From Acinetobacter sp. CS-2 (GTDB lineage: Bacteria > Pseudomonadota > Gammaproteobacteria > Pseudomonadales > Moraxellaceae), in assembly GCF_016599715.1 (NCBI RefSeq), contig NZ_CP067019.1, forward strand, positions 1,798,001 through 1,862,000: a stretch of DNA of 64,000 bases. The letters run 5' to 3'. Each line of letters begins with the position of its first letter. The stretch's first letter is position 1. Under the pieces are notes generated by a model that had not been told where the DNA came from, made no database searches, and saw only the letters and a program-made list of their open reading frames with translations. Position numbers and translations under genes: made by a program. Shown piece by piece: positions 16,208-25,368 of this stretch.

Positions 16208-16732
16208 TTATTTCACATCGATCTGTTGTTTGAACTGCTGTTTAAAAATGCTGACCCAAGCCAAGCTGCTCGATTCACACTGATCGAGTACACGCTCAAA
16301 CCCATTTGCTCCGCCATAATAAGGATCTGGCAACGCCTGTTTGGGATAAGTTTGATCGTATTCACTCATCAATGCAATTTTTGCCCGAATCTGGTGGGCC
16401 GCATAGGCGATTTGAGCCTGTTTTAAAAGCATTTGAATATTGAATAAATTTTCATGATCCATCGCCAGAATAAGATCAAATTCAAGAAAATCTTGCGCTT
16501 TTAACTGGCGCGCCCGTAACGATGATAAATCATAGCCCCGTTTTAAGGCATGTTTCTGGCTACGCTCATCTGGTGCTTTTCCGGGATGGTAATTACTGGT
16601 TCCTGCAGAGTTGATCATAATATTCAGTTGCTGTTTATCACAAAAATGTCTAAGAACAACTTCTGCCGTAGGAGAGCGACAAATATTTCCTAAACATACA
16701 CATAACACCTTATAGGGCGTTTTGGATGACAT
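16208..16732 (-). CDS. Low-molecular-weight protein-tyrosine phosphatase
   Basis: The P-loop CLGNICRS places the nucleophile at Cys13 and the phosphate-binding Arg at 19, near the N-terminus as in all LMW-PTPs. The general-acid Asp is in LPDPYYGG near residue 135. The 174 residues are slightly longer than the 150-160 typical length. Such phosphatases in gammaproteobacteria often balance Wzc-type tyrosine kinases in capsule export, but no capsule genes are next to this one. Instead it leads the murB/YdcF/hydrolase run, which hints at envelope regulation. Arsenate reductases share the fold, but the CX5RS loop and DPYYGG favour a phosphatase. Confidence 0.9.
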   Translation of the reverse strand: MSSKTPYKVLCVCLGNICRSPTAEVVLRHFCDKQQLNIMINSAGTSNYHPGKAPDERSQKHALKRGYDLSSLRARQLKAQDFLEFDLILAMDHENLFNIQMLLKQAQIAYAAHQIRAKIALMSEYDQTYPKQALPDPYYGGANGFERVLDQCESSSLAWVSIFKQQFKQQIDVK

Positions 16733-16848
16733 AACAACCTCAATTACTGCTTTATTTTCAGGTGTCTTATGTTAAGTTATTTACAGGATGAATCCTATAG
16801 AACACTAAAACAATAATCTTGAATTTGATATCAAAAAGGAAGCAATAG

Positions 16849-18009
16849 ATGAGCCATTTTCAATTTCAAACCGTCTCGAATATTATTTCAGGACTGGGCT
16901 CGATCTATGAGTTAAAGCCATTATTACAACAACAGACGTATAAAAAACTGCTGCTGGTCACCGATTCAGGTATCATTCAGCAGCAACTGCATATGCCGAT
17001 TATTGAAATTTTAGAAACCATTCGACTGCCCTATGCAATTTATTCAAACGTTCAGGCCGATCCTCCTGAACATATTGTATTGGACGCCGTAAACTTCGCC
17101 AAAAATGAAAAAGCAGACATCATCTTGGGTTTTGGTGGTGGCAGTTCACTGGATGTTGCCAAAGTGATTGCGGTTCTGGCTCATCCGCAGCAACAACAAA
17201 ATTTGCAGGATTTATATGGCGTAAATAATGCCAAACAACCGAGATTGCCGCTGTTTTTAGTTCCTACAACGGCAGGTACAGGTTCCGAAGTCACTCCCAT
17301 CTCGATTGTCACTACAGGTGAAACCACCAAAACCGGCATCGTTGCTCCAGTTTTATTTGCCGATGTCGCCATTTTAGATGCGACTTTTACCCAAAACTTA
17401 CCTGCACATATTACCGCGGCAACCGGTATTGATGCGATGGTGCATGCGATTGAAGCCTATACCTCAAAAATCAAAAAGAATCCCTATGCCGACATGTTAG
17501 CTAAACAGGCTTTAAGATTACTCAATAAAAACCTAAGTTTAGTCTTAGCAGATGGGCAGAATTTAGAAGCACGTCAAAATATGCTAGTTGGATCAATGCT
17601 CGCCGGACAGGCCTTTGCCAATGCTCCTGTGGCAGCAATCCATGCACTTGCCTATCCCTTAGGCGGACATTTTCATATTTCACATGGCCATAGCAATGCT
17701 CTGGTTTTGACCGAAGTATTAAAATTCAATGCACCAAATGCCAAACAATACTATGCTGAACTGATGTGCTGGTTGGACCCGAAAAGTACTGGCAGTACAG
17801 ATGGTTTGTGTGATTTATTTATTGATCATATGCAAAATCACTTAGAGCAAAGTGGGCTGATTTTAAAGCTGAAAGATTTAAATGTTCCTGAAAATATGCT
17901 GGATCAATTGGCAAGTGATGCGATGCTGCAAACCCGGCTGTTACAAAATAACCCGCGTGACCTGATTCAACAGGATGCACGGGAAATTTACCAAGCTATT
18001 TATGCATAA
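16849..18009 (+). CDS. Iron-containing alcohol dehydrogenase
   Basis: This is a group III NAD(P)-dependent alcohol dehydrogenase. The nucleotide-binding segment is GFGGGSSLDVAK, with the following PTTAGTGSEVTPISIV. Metal ligands lie in TGIDAMVHAIEAY (Asp, His) and HALAYPLGGHFHISHGHSNA. The length of 386 residues is normal. A GGAAG site precedes the ATG at 16849. The gene is monocistronic, divergent from the LMW-PTP gene. Substrate specificity cannot be read from the sequence; medium or long-chain alcohols or lactaldehyde are the usual candidates. Confidence 0.9.
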   Translation: MSHFQFQTVSNIISGLGSIYELKPLLQQQTYKKLLLVTDSGIIQQQLHMPIIEILETIRLPYAIYSNVQADPPEHIVLDAVNFAKNEKADIILGFGGGSSLDVAKVIAVLAHPQQQQNLQDLYGVNNAKQPRLPLFLVPTTAGTGSEVTPISIVTTGETTKTGIVAPVLFADVAILDATFTQNLPAHITAATGIDAMVHAIEAYTSKIKKNPYADMLAKQALRLLNKNLSLVLADGQNLEARQNMLVGSMLAGQAFANAPVAAIHALAYPLGGHFHISHGHSNALVLTEVLKFNAPNAKQYYAELMCWLDPKSTGSTDGLCDLFIDHMQNHLEQSGLILKLKDLNVPENMLDQLASDAMLQTRLLQNNPRDLIQQDAREIYQAIYA

Positions 18010-18168
18010 ATTTCTATTTATATTTGTGATAAAAACAGATTTAAGTGATATCAAAATAACCAAATAATGATTTATTACAGGTCATCCCATTTTATTGAGA
18101 TGATCTATTTTTTCACTTGTATTTTTATGGACTTCACAGTAAAAACAAATGAAATCATCAAAACAACT

Positions 18169-18612
18169 ATGCCAATGAAACAGATACCTAAACGACGTGC
18201 AGATTTTTCATACTTTTTACCTATTCAAACCCGCTGGTCCGATAATGATATCTATGGTCACGTCAATAATGTGACTTATTATAGTTATTTTGATACTGCC
18301 GCCAATTCCCTGCTGATTGAAAAGGCAGACTTTGATATTCGCTATTCGCCCGTGATTGGATTAGTCGTGGATTCGGCATGCAGTTTTTTTCAGGAATTGT
18401 CTTATCCTGAAATCATTGATGTCGGTGTGACAATTTCCAAACTGGGCAATTCATCCCTGCAATATGATTTAGCCATTTTCAAACAGGACCATGATGTGGC
18501 CTCAGCGCAAGGCCATTTCGTGCATGTATTTGTCGACCGCCAGACACGAAAAAGCACCCCGATTCCAATTAAAATGCGGGATACTCTCTATCAGTACAGT
18601 GTGAATGAATAA
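18169..18612 (+). CDS. Acyl-CoA thioesterase, 4HBT hot-dog family
   Basis: The protein hydrolyses an acyl-CoA thioester in the cytosol. The catalytic motif WSDNDIYGHVNNVTYYSYFD contains the general-base Asp of 4-hydroxybenzoyl-CoA-type thioesterases. The rest is a single hot-dog fold of about 130 residues. The open frame extends upstream to 18067, but that part is hydrophobic and atypical. No start has a clear SD; ATG at 18169 or 18175 gives a normal length of about 146 residues. It sits 3 bases from the convergent dnaX stop. The substrate is unknown. Confidence 0.82.
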   Translation: MPMKQIPKRRADFSYFLPIQTRWSDNDIYGHVNNVTYYSYFDTAANSLLIEKADFDIRYSPVIGLVVDSACSFFQELSYPEIIDVGVTISKLGNSSLQYDLAIFKQDHDVASAQGHFVHVFVDRQTRKSTPIPIKMRDTLYQYSVNE

Positions 18613-18614
18613 GC

Positions 18615-20738
18615 TTATTTGAGCTGGATATTCTGTATTTCACCCTCAAAGTTTTGCAGAAGCTCTTTGACCGCAGGTTCTGCATGCAGTAACTCTGCCG
18701 CACGTGCATAGGCTTTTTCTTTACGCTCACTTTGCATGCTATACGGCGTTGTGGTTTCTACATCTGCATAATGAACCTGAAAATGAGTACTCGACCATTC
18801 AGTTTTTAAGGCCTGCTCCAAGGCATGCTGCAACTGAGTCAACAAAGCTTCATATTGCTTTGGAATGTGGAAAGTCGATTCACCATTGATTTGACCCGTC
18901 ATCACGCCATGCTGAGCCAATTCTTGGACTGCCGGTGAAAGATCACTGTTACGGAACCAATACTCCCACTTATCCACCGTCCACTCGCCTTCAAGAACTT
19001 GAGGCTTTAGTCTTAAAATATCTTGTGGCATCAGTTTTGATGAAATATCGGTCAGATTGCCTTGTACCTCTTGATGTGCCGGAACAGCCGGTTCAGCTGC
19101 CAAATCAAATAATAAATCTTGTGCGGTTTCTTCTACAGGTTGCTGAGCTTGCGCCTGAACTTCCGCTGGAGCTTTGACAGGCGTTAATTCATTGGCTGCT
19201 AATGGTACTAGTTCATCAAACAGAAAATCATCGCTGTTGCTTTCATCAGCTGTAGTACTTATTGCTTCAGGCTCATCATCAAAGCCAAATAAAGCATCGT
19301 CACTCGATGGATCGAAGATAATTTTTTCCGACTGTACTTGAGCTGGATGCAATGAAGAATCTGAAGGAGTAGATCGCACTTCAGCTTCTACAGTTTCTTT
19401 CTCCAGGAAATCATCCGAACTTGGTTCATCTACAGAAACAGATTGAGCTGTAACTTCATTAAATGAGTCATCATCATACTGAGCATCATCAAAATCATCA
19501 TATACAGCTGCTGATTCAACAGGTGTGTCCTGTTCTACCATTATATTTTGAGCTGCTTGCTGCTGAACCTCATGTTGAATCGACTGTTGTACTACAGGCT
19601 GAACGCTCGGTGTAACAACTTGTTGTACTTGTGATAGCGGAACTTCATTGGGCTGTAATGGACGGAACGCCAATAAGCGCAATACGCACATTTCAAAGCC
19701 CTGCTCTTGCGTCACCGCCAGTTGCAGGTCAGCACGGCCTTTACAGGCCACCTGATAATACAATTGCAAATCTTGTGCTGAAATGCGTTGCGACAACTGC
19801 ATAATCTTTTGATTGATTTCAGCACTGTATTTCAAGCTCAGCTCAGGCAAATACTGCAGTAATGCCAGTTCATGCAGGGTTGAAATCAATTGATCCAGAA
19901 CCAGTGACACATCCAGCGCCTGTTGTCTAAATTGCATCAGCAATTCACTGACACGGGCTTTCTGGTTCTGATGAATGGCCAAGATCAAATCATAAATGAT
20001 GGTACGGTCAATCAGACCCAGCATGTCTTTGACATCTTGATGCTGGATTGCGCCCTGACCATAGGCAATGGCCTGATCGGTTAAAGATAAGGCATCACGT
20101 AATGACCCCTGGGCAGATTCAGCAATTTGCCAGATGGCATCCTGTTCGGCTTTTATTTCTTCTTTGTTTAAGATACTGGTGAGATGTTCGGTAATTTCAT
20201 CGACTGCTAGTGGACGCAAAGTAAATTGCAAGCAACGGGAAATAACAGTAATCGGTAATTTTTGTGGATCAGTGGTAGCAAAAAGGAATTTTACATGTTC
20301 AGGTGGTTCTTCTAATGTTTTCAGTAAGGCATTAAAGGAATGCGTCGAAAGCATATGCACTTCATCGATCAAGTAAACCTTGAAACGACCTTGCGTAGGC
20401 GCATAGGGAACATTATCTAACAATTCACGTGTATCTTCTACTTTGGTACGTGAAGCCGCATCAATCTCGATTAAATCGATAAAACGGCCTTCATTCACCG
20501 CTTTACAGGTTGCACACACTTCACAAGGCGTTGAGGTCACGCCAGTTTCGCAGTTCAGACATTTCGCCAAAATACGGGCAATCGTGGTTTTACCTACTCC
20601 GCGAGTCCCGGTAAACAAATACGCATGATGCAACCGACCACGTTCCAAGGCACTCGTCAGTGCGCGCGACACATGGTTTTGCCCCACCAATTCATTAAAA
20701 TTACGTGGACGGTATTTTCGTGCAAGTACTTGATACAT
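18615..20738 (-). CDS. dnaX: DNA polymerase III subunits gamma and tau
   Basis: DnaX is the ATPase of the clamp loader and organises the replisome; the full-length tau form contacts DnaB and the polymerase core. The AAA+ module occupies about residues 1-240, with Walker A GTRGVGKT (44-51), a four-Cys zinc knuckle (CLNCETG...CEVCATC), Walker B YLIDEVHML and sensor FATTDPQKLP followed by SRCLQF. Domain III runs to about 370. A long acidic, Ser/Glu/Gln-rich linker spans roughly 375-585 before the C-terminal tau domains. The length of 707 fits tau. I saw no classic A-AAA-AAG slippery site in the linker, so production of a short gamma form is unclear. Confidence 0.96.
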   Translation of the reverse strand: MYQVLARKYRPRNFNELVGQNHVSRALTSALERGRLHHAYLFTGTRGVGKTTIARILAKCLNCETGVTSTPCEVCATCKAVNEGRFIDLIEIDAASRTKVEDTRELLDNVPYAPTQGRFKVYLIDEVHMLSTHSFNALLKTLEEPPEHVKFLFATTDPQKLPITVISRCLQFTLRPLAVDEITEHLTSILNKEEIKAEQDAIWQIAESAQGSLRDALSLTDQAIAYGQGAIQHQDVKDMLGLIDRTIIYDLILAIHQNQKARVSELLMQFRQQALDVSLVLDQLISTLHELALLQYLPELSLKYSAEINQKIMQLSQRISAQDLQLYYQVACKGRADLQLAVTQEQGFEMCVLRLLAFRPLQPNEVPLSQVQQVVTPSVQPVVQQSIQHEVQQQAAQNIMVEQDTPVESAAVYDDFDDAQYDDDSFNEVTAQSVSVDEPSSDDFLEKETVEAEVRSTPSDSSLHPAQVQSEKIIFDPSSDDALFGFDDEPEAISTTADESNSDDFLFDELVPLAANELTPVKAPAEVQAQAQQPVEETAQDLLFDLAAEPAVPAHQEVQGNLTDISSKLMPQDILRLKPQVLEGEWTVDKWEYWFRNSDLSPAVQELAQHGVMTGQINGESTFHIPKQYEALLTQLQHALEQALKTEWSSTHFQVHYADVETTTPYSMQSERKEKAYARAAELLHAEPAVKELLQNFEGEIQNIQLK

Positions 20739-20872
20739 GTATGCTCCTTTTTACAGGTCTAAGCATACTGTTTTTTTATAAAATAGTGAAATAAATGGCG
20801 GAGGTATGAACAATAAAAATCTTGTATTCTGCCGAAACAAAGACGAAATTTTTATTTATACATTCAATAAAA

Positions 20873-21322
20873 TTAGCTCAGTTTTCCCAAAAGAAAATCA
20901 CTTTGCATCTGATAGCTTTTACCGCTTTGATCTTCACGAATTTCAAGAACTTTTTCATCTAAATTTACATAGAGTAAATTACGCGTTGCCACATTGATCA
21001 GCTCAATTCTTTGCTTTGATTCATCTATAAAACGCAGCTTACCTTTCAAGGTTTCGACTTCACTATGACCACTTAAACTTTCACGGGTTAAGGTATAGGT
21101 TTGATCTTCATACAATGCCAAAGTCACAGCCATACCTGGACAATCTTCGCAACGGGATAAACAGCTCATGCACGGTGTTGTACCCTCATATTCTCCTGCC
21201 CATGCTGCCAGTTGCTTTTTCGACTCTATAGATGCATTGCCTTGCGTATTCGATTGCTTGGCATCCTGACATCCCAATAATGCAGTACTTGCCAGCAAAG
21301 GAATTAACACGACATTTTTCAT
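20873..21322 (-). CDS. NlpE-like N-terminal domain lipoprotein, Cys-rich
   Basis: This small outer-membrane lipoprotein has a type II signal peptide with lipobox ending Cys18 (STALLGC). The body is a single NlpE N-terminal domain: GEYEGTTPC is followed by a Cys cluster and CPGMAVTLALYEDQTYTL. In usual NlpE domains the corresponding motif is PCADCxGI. Here it is expanded to PCMSCLSRCEDCPG, with Cys51, 54, 58 and 61, two more cysteines than normal. NlpE in E. coli senses surface contact and copper and triggers Cpx. The 149 residues lack the C-terminal OB domain of E. coli NlpE. A copper or redox role is plausible but not shown. Confidence 0.85.
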   Translation of the reverse strand: MKNVVLIPLLASTALLGCQDAKQSNTQGNASIESKKQLAAWAGEYEGTTPCMSCLSRCEDCPGMAVTLALYEDQTYTLTRESLSGHSEVETLKGKLRFIDESKQRIELINVATRNLLYVNLDEKVLEIREDQSGKSYQMQSDFLLGKLS

Positions 21323-21398
21323 GAAATATCAACAGCAGCTAGAATCTCAGGCAAAGTAGCATATTTTCCCGTTATTTTCCTCAACAACATGTTGCACA

Positions 21399-22664
21399 TT
21401 AAAACCAACCCTTACGACCTGCCAAGATACGATCCGCGCAGCGTAGTGTTTCCTGGGTCAAGCCCCACAGCCGGTAATCGCCTGTGATGGAAGCCGTGGA
21501 AAAATTATGGGTATAGGCAAAACTTAAACCACGCTCCGGGTCACACCATGCACCAGAGCCATTAAAGCCCATATGCCCAAACCCTGATGATGATTTGCCT
21601 AAAGTTAAAATCCGGTGATAACCCAATCGCCAATGCATCGGTAGTGGCATAATCCGGTCACGTCGGGTGTACTGAATTTGGCTTAACTGTTTAAAGATTT
21701 CAGTGCCTATCAACTGCTGCCTTTGCCACTCCCCGCCATTGGCAAGCATGGCATAAATTCGAGCTAGGCTATTGGCACTAAACACACCTGTTGCCGCAGG
21801 AATTATAGCTTGTAAACCTTGATCACTAAAAAAGCTGAAATTTTTCATTCCTTTTGGAATCATCGCATCCTGAAAGTCTTGAGGTTTTTGGCCGGATAAC
21901 TCCAATAATTTATCGAATGGAGATGCTTTGCGTGCCTGTGCAGGTTTTACTTTAGGTTTGGAATTTTGAAGCTTATCTTTTGAAACTTTTTGTTGAGGAA
22001 TAATCCTGGCAACTTCAGCAAGTTTTTCCTTAGGTACACCAAAATAGGCAGCATCTAATTGTAATGGTGCAACCAGATATTGTTGCATCAGTTCCGCCAG
22101 TGTTTTACCTGTGGCTTTTTCCAAAATGCCACCGACTTGCCAGCCAAAGGTTAAGGGCTGATATGCTGCATCTGTCATCACTGCAAAACGTGGTTTGGCC
22201 TGGGCTATAATAGCAAGCATATGCTGCCAATCCGCCATTTCCGAGGCATCAGCAACAAGATTGCGAATATCATATAAACCGCTTTGATGACTCAGCATAT
22301 GCCTTAAGGTAATTTGATCTTTACCCTGTTGGGCAAATTCAGGCCAGTAAGTTGCTACTGGAATATCATAATCAACAAAACCTTCACTGACTAAAATATG
22401 CGCTAAGGTAGATAAAACCCCTTTCCCGGTGGAATAGCAGAGCGACAAGGTATTTGCTTGCCAGCTTTCGGTTTCAGACTTTTTCCCTGTCCAGATATCA
22501 ACAACTTTTTGACCCTGAAAATAAATCACCAGAGCAGCGCCACCTAACTCTGTCCGTGCATCCTGCATCCGGCTGAACTGTCTGGCAAGGTCGATAAAGC
22601 GTTCATCGACGTGACCTTGATAATTTGCCGTATTGGCAAAAAGGTAATCTTTTAGTTGCTGCAT
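21399..22664 (-). CDS. Class C beta-lactamase-fold serine hydrolase (esterase-like)
   Basis: The penicillin-binding/beta-lactamase fold is shown by the S-x-x-K motif STGK (Ser78-Lys81), TLRHMLSHQSGLYD, and the C-terminal GFGHMGFNGSGAWCDPERGLSFAYTHN region that replaces the KTG motif. No signal peptide is visible, so the enzyme is probably cytoplasmic. This agrees with the EstB/lipase-type subfamily, which hydrolyses short-chain esters rather than beta-lactams. A Lys/Pro/Gln-rich insertion lies around residues 215-255. The length of 421 is normal for this subfamily. No resistance role should be assumed. Confidence 0.87.
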   Translation of the reverse strand: MQQLKDYLFANTANYQGHVDERFIDLARQFSRMQDARTELGGAALVIYFQGQKVVDIWTGKKSETESWQANTLSLCYSTGKGVLSTLAHILVSEGFVDYDIPVATYWPEFAQQGKDQITLRHMLSHQSGLYDIRNLVADASEMADWQHMLAIIAQAKPRFAVMTDAAYQPLTFGWQVGGILEKATGKTLAELMQQYLVAPLQLDAAYFGVPKEKLAEVARIIPQQKVSKDKLQNSKPKVKPAQARKASPFDKLLELSGQKPQDFQDAMIPKGMKNFSFFSDQGLQAIIPAATGVFSANSLARIYAMLANGGEWQRQQLIGTEIFKQLSQIQYTRRDRIMPLPMHWRLGYHRILTLGKSSSGFGHMGFNGSGAWCDPERGLSFAYTHNFSTASITGDYRLWGLTQETLRCADRILAGRKGWF

Positions 22665-22741
22665 CCTTCCATCCCTAGAAATCTGTTTTCCATGAGCTTA
22701 AAACAAAAAAGCCTAAATCGACAGTGACTTAGGCTTTGGTC

Positions 22742-23596
22742 TTAAAGTGCTTTGACACTTCCCGTGACATGCGGTTTTTTGTTTTTACCGTTTCGGATGA
22801 CAAACTCGGTATCTTGTCCTTCCTGAGCAGTCAAGAACTCCACTTTTGAAGGGAGATACATCGGGAGCTTAAACCAGACATCAGCTTCGTAGGCATCTGG
22901 CAAAGTTAAGCTGGCCTGTGCTTTCGCTTTGCTCCACATACCATGGGCAATCGCCTGTTTAAAACCGAATGCTTTTGCCGTGATGGCATGGATATGAATC
23001 AGGTTAAAGTCACCAGACGTTAAAGCATAACGACGACCAGTATTTTCAGATACATTCCATTCGGCATTGAGTTCATAGGCTGGCGTTTTATTGTCTACCA
23101 GTTTAGGAGTAGCTTTAACACTGGTTTTTTGACGGGCTAAATAGGTAGTTACCCCTTCCATCACCACGTCATTGCCAACTTTCGCCGTGGTAATAAAGTC
23201 AAATTGAACACCCTTATCATGCGATTGCAATTCACCAAATTTGCAAGACAAAGTTAATGCTTCATTGGTTCCGACTTTGCGGTTTTGTTTAATCTGGTTG
23301 CGAATATGTACCAGACCTAAAATTGCAAATGGGAAAGTCTCAGTCGTCATCATATGCATTTGCAGGCTTTGCGATAGTACTGCTAAATAAATGGCTGGAA
23401 TATAATCATTATTCTTGAAGCCGCACACTTCGTTATAAGCCTTAAGATGCTTTTGATCGACCTTGAATGAATCCACCACATATTCAACTTGCGGCAGCAC
23501 TTGTTCACCTTTAGGCTTTTTAAAAATCAAGCCTTGAATCACTTTCGGATAGGCTAAATAAGGTTTTGGAAGTTGACTAAAATGGCGAGTATTCAT
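22742..23596 (-). CDS. MaoC-family (R)-specific acyl-CoA/acyl-ACP dehydratase
   Basis: This double hot-dog dehydratase interconverts (3R)-3-hydroxyacyl and trans-2-enoyl thioesters. The hydratase motif lies in the C-terminal half: YALTSGDFNLIHIHAITAKAFGF and AHGMW, with the catalytic Asp and His of the MaoC signature. The N-terminal half (about residues 1-140) is the second, degenerate hot dog. The length of 284 matches HtdX-type proteins. It lies 140 bases downstream of fabG on the same strand, with a hairpin repeat between them. Together with fabG and the divergent thiolase it could form a beta-oxidation or fatty-acid-modifying set. Confidence 0.88.
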   Translation of the reverse strand: MNTRHFSQLPKPYLAYPKVIQGLIFKKPKGEQVLPQVEYVVDSFKVDQKHLKAYNEVCGFKNNDYIPAIYLAVLSQSLQMHMMTTETFPFAILGLVHIRNQIKQNRKVGTNEALTLSCKFGELQSHDKGVQFDFITTAKVGNDVVMEGVTTYLARQKTSVKATPKLVDNKTPAYELNAEWNVSENTGRRYALTSGDFNLIHIHAITAKAFGFKQAIAHGMWSKAKAQASLTLPDAYEADVWFKLPMYLPSKVEFLTAQEGQDTEFVIRNGKNKKPHVTGSVKAL

Positions 23597-23631
23597 ACTG
23601 AACCTTTTGGAAGTTTTTCTAATTTATTTAA

Positions 23632-23730
23632 TGGAGTTCTCTCTCCCTCTGGGAGAGAGCTAGAGAGAAGGTTAATAATATATCCTCTTATCTCCCTCTC
23701 CTAAATCCTCTCCCCAAGGGAGAGGACTTT
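23632..23730. repeat. Hairpin repeat element, copy 1
   Basis: Two short palindromes frame the element: CTCTCTCCC/GGGAGAGAG with loop TCT (23639-23659), and TCCTCTCCC/GGGAGAGGA with loop CAA (23706-23726). A closely related segment lies at 55397-55508. The repeat occupies the maoC-fabG spacer. REP/BIME-like elements of this kind are often stacked between genes. Confidence 0.65.
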
Positions 23731-23736
23731 AATGTG

Positions 23737-25128
23737 TTAAGCCCCTAACAAGCTTTGACCACACACACGAACCACGTTACCATTTAAACCTGTAGACGCT
23801 GAAGATGCAAATAATGCAATTGTTTCAGCAACATCAACCGGTAGACCGCCTTGACTCATTGAGTTCATACGGCGACCTGCTTCACGAATCGCAAATGGAA
23901 TTGCCGCTGTCATTTGCGTTTCAATAAAGCCCGGTGCCACGGCATTAATGGTTACGCCATTTTTCAAAATAGGTGCCGTAAATTTCACCACACCAATCAC
24001 GCCCGCTTTAGAAGCAGCATAGTTGGTTTGCCCTAAATTACCCGCACTACCTGAAATTGACGATATGCAAACAATACGACCATTGGCATTGAGACCTTCA
24101 TTTTCAAGCAGGTAATCGTTTACACGCTCAATTGCAGACAAGTTAATGTTGATCACCAAATCCCAAAGCTCTGGTTTCATATTGGCCAAAGTTTTGTCAC
24201 GGGTAATTCCGGCGTTGTGCACGATAATATCCAGACCGCCCTGCACCGCTGCAGCAGCCTTAATTTTTTCACCGGCATCCGCAGCCGTGATGTCAATTGC
24301 TAAAGTTGAACCGCCAATGGCACCCGCAACACGGTCCAGATCCGCCTGCTGTTGGGGGACGTCCAGGCAAATGACATGTGCGCCATCACGTGAAAGTACA
24401 TGGGCAATTGCTTCACCAATCCCGCGGCTTGCACCAGTGACTACAGCTGTTTTACCAGCAAGAGGTTTGGCCCAGTCTACATCTATAACTTCTGCTTTAG
24501 AAACCCGAATGACTTGACCAGAAACATAAGCAGAACGCGGAGATAATGCAAAACGTACTGTAGATTCAAGGTTTGCTTCAGCACCTTGATCGACATAAAT
24601 CAGGTTTGCCGCTATACCTTTCTTAAACTCTTTACCGACAGATTTTACAAAACCTTCAAGTGCACGTTGGGCAATCGCCTGTTTTACCGTTTTTGCAGTC
24701 TCAGGGCTAATCCCCACAACGATGACACGGCCTGAAGCCTGGATTTGGCGCGCAATCGGGTTAAAGAAGTTATAAAGTTCTTTTAGCTGTTCAGAGTTTT
24801 GGATACCAGATGCATCAAAAATGACTGCTTTAAATTTAGACTCTTTATCGCCCGGGTGAAAAGCACCCAGATTTAAACCTGTTTTTGCAGCTGCTTGCTG
24901 TAATTCAGAGTTGTTACCTGCGTAGCTATTGGCATGAATATTGGCCAGAACCTGTGCGATTGCACCAGATAATGTACTTGATGATGCAGCACCAAATAAC
25001 ACCGCCCCTTTCACTACAGGTGTCGCAGACTCAAAACGCTCTAAAAAAGTTGGCGATGGCAAGCCTAAATTTTTGATGACAAATTTACCAATAGGAGATT
25101 TTGCAAAGGTTTGGTATTGATCAGTCAT
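23737..25128 (-). CDS. 3-oxoacyl-thioester reductase, two-domain FabG4 type
   Basis: The protein has two Rossmann-like domains, the layout of high-molecular-weight FabG (FabG4). The N-terminal flavodoxin-like domain (about residues 1-205) is atypical and probably non-catalytic. The C-terminal SDR domain starts with GKTAVVTGASRGIGEAIA (NAD-binding TGxxxGxG), then HNAGITRDKTLANM, catalytic Ser in ICISSISGSAGNLGQ and Tyr-Lys in NYAASKAG. The length is 463, against about 245 for ordinary FabG. It probably reduces 3-ketoacyl-CoA with NADH. The gene is divergent from the thiolase gene, with a 240-base spacer that should hold both promoters. Confidence 0.9.
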   Translation of the reverse strand: MTDQYQTFAKSPIGKFVIKNLGLPSPTFLERFESATPVVKGAVLFGAASSSTLSGAIAQVLANIHANSYAGNNSELQQAAAKTGLNLGAFHPGDKESKFKAVIFDASGIQNSEQLKELYNFFNPIARQIQASGRVIVVGISPETAKTVKQAIAQRALEGFVKSVGKEFKKGIAANLIYVDQGAEANLESTVRFALSPRSAYVSGQVIRVSKAEVIDVDWAKPLAGKTAVVTGASRGIGEAIAHVLSRDGAHVICLDVPQQQADLDRVAGAIGGSTLAIDITAADAGEKIKAAAAVQGGLDIIVHNAGITRDKTLANMKPELWDLVININLSAIERVNDYLLENEGLNANGRIVCISSISGSAGNLGQTNYAASKAGVIGVVKFTAPILKNGVTINAVAPGFIETQMTAAIPFAIREAGRRMNSMSQGGLPVDVAETIALFASSASTGLNGNVVRVCGQSLLGA

Positions 25129-25368
25129 GTTTATTATCTCTCATACAAATTAATTTTTGATGGTTTTGAAAATATCTTTTTAACTTCAATATGATGTCAA
25201 GCACTTATATTTCAATACATCCATCAGTTTCCATAGAATCATACTTGAGTTAAATTATAGATGTCTTGACCTGAATGCTTTGCCTAATGTCATTTTAGTC
25301 AATTCAGCTGTTTTTAGATTGTGTTAATGTACACGCCAAGAATACTGTAAAATGCTTGGAAAAGCCTG

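Noticed and set aside
19090..19600. Programmed frameshift in dnaX giving gamma
   Set aside because: I saw no A-AAA-AAG-type slippery sequence followed by a hairpin in the linker region, so it is not claimed.
21399..22664. Antibiotic-resistance beta-lactamase
   Set aside because: No signal peptide is visible and the C-terminal motif resembles esterase-type members; only a general serine hydrolase call is supported.
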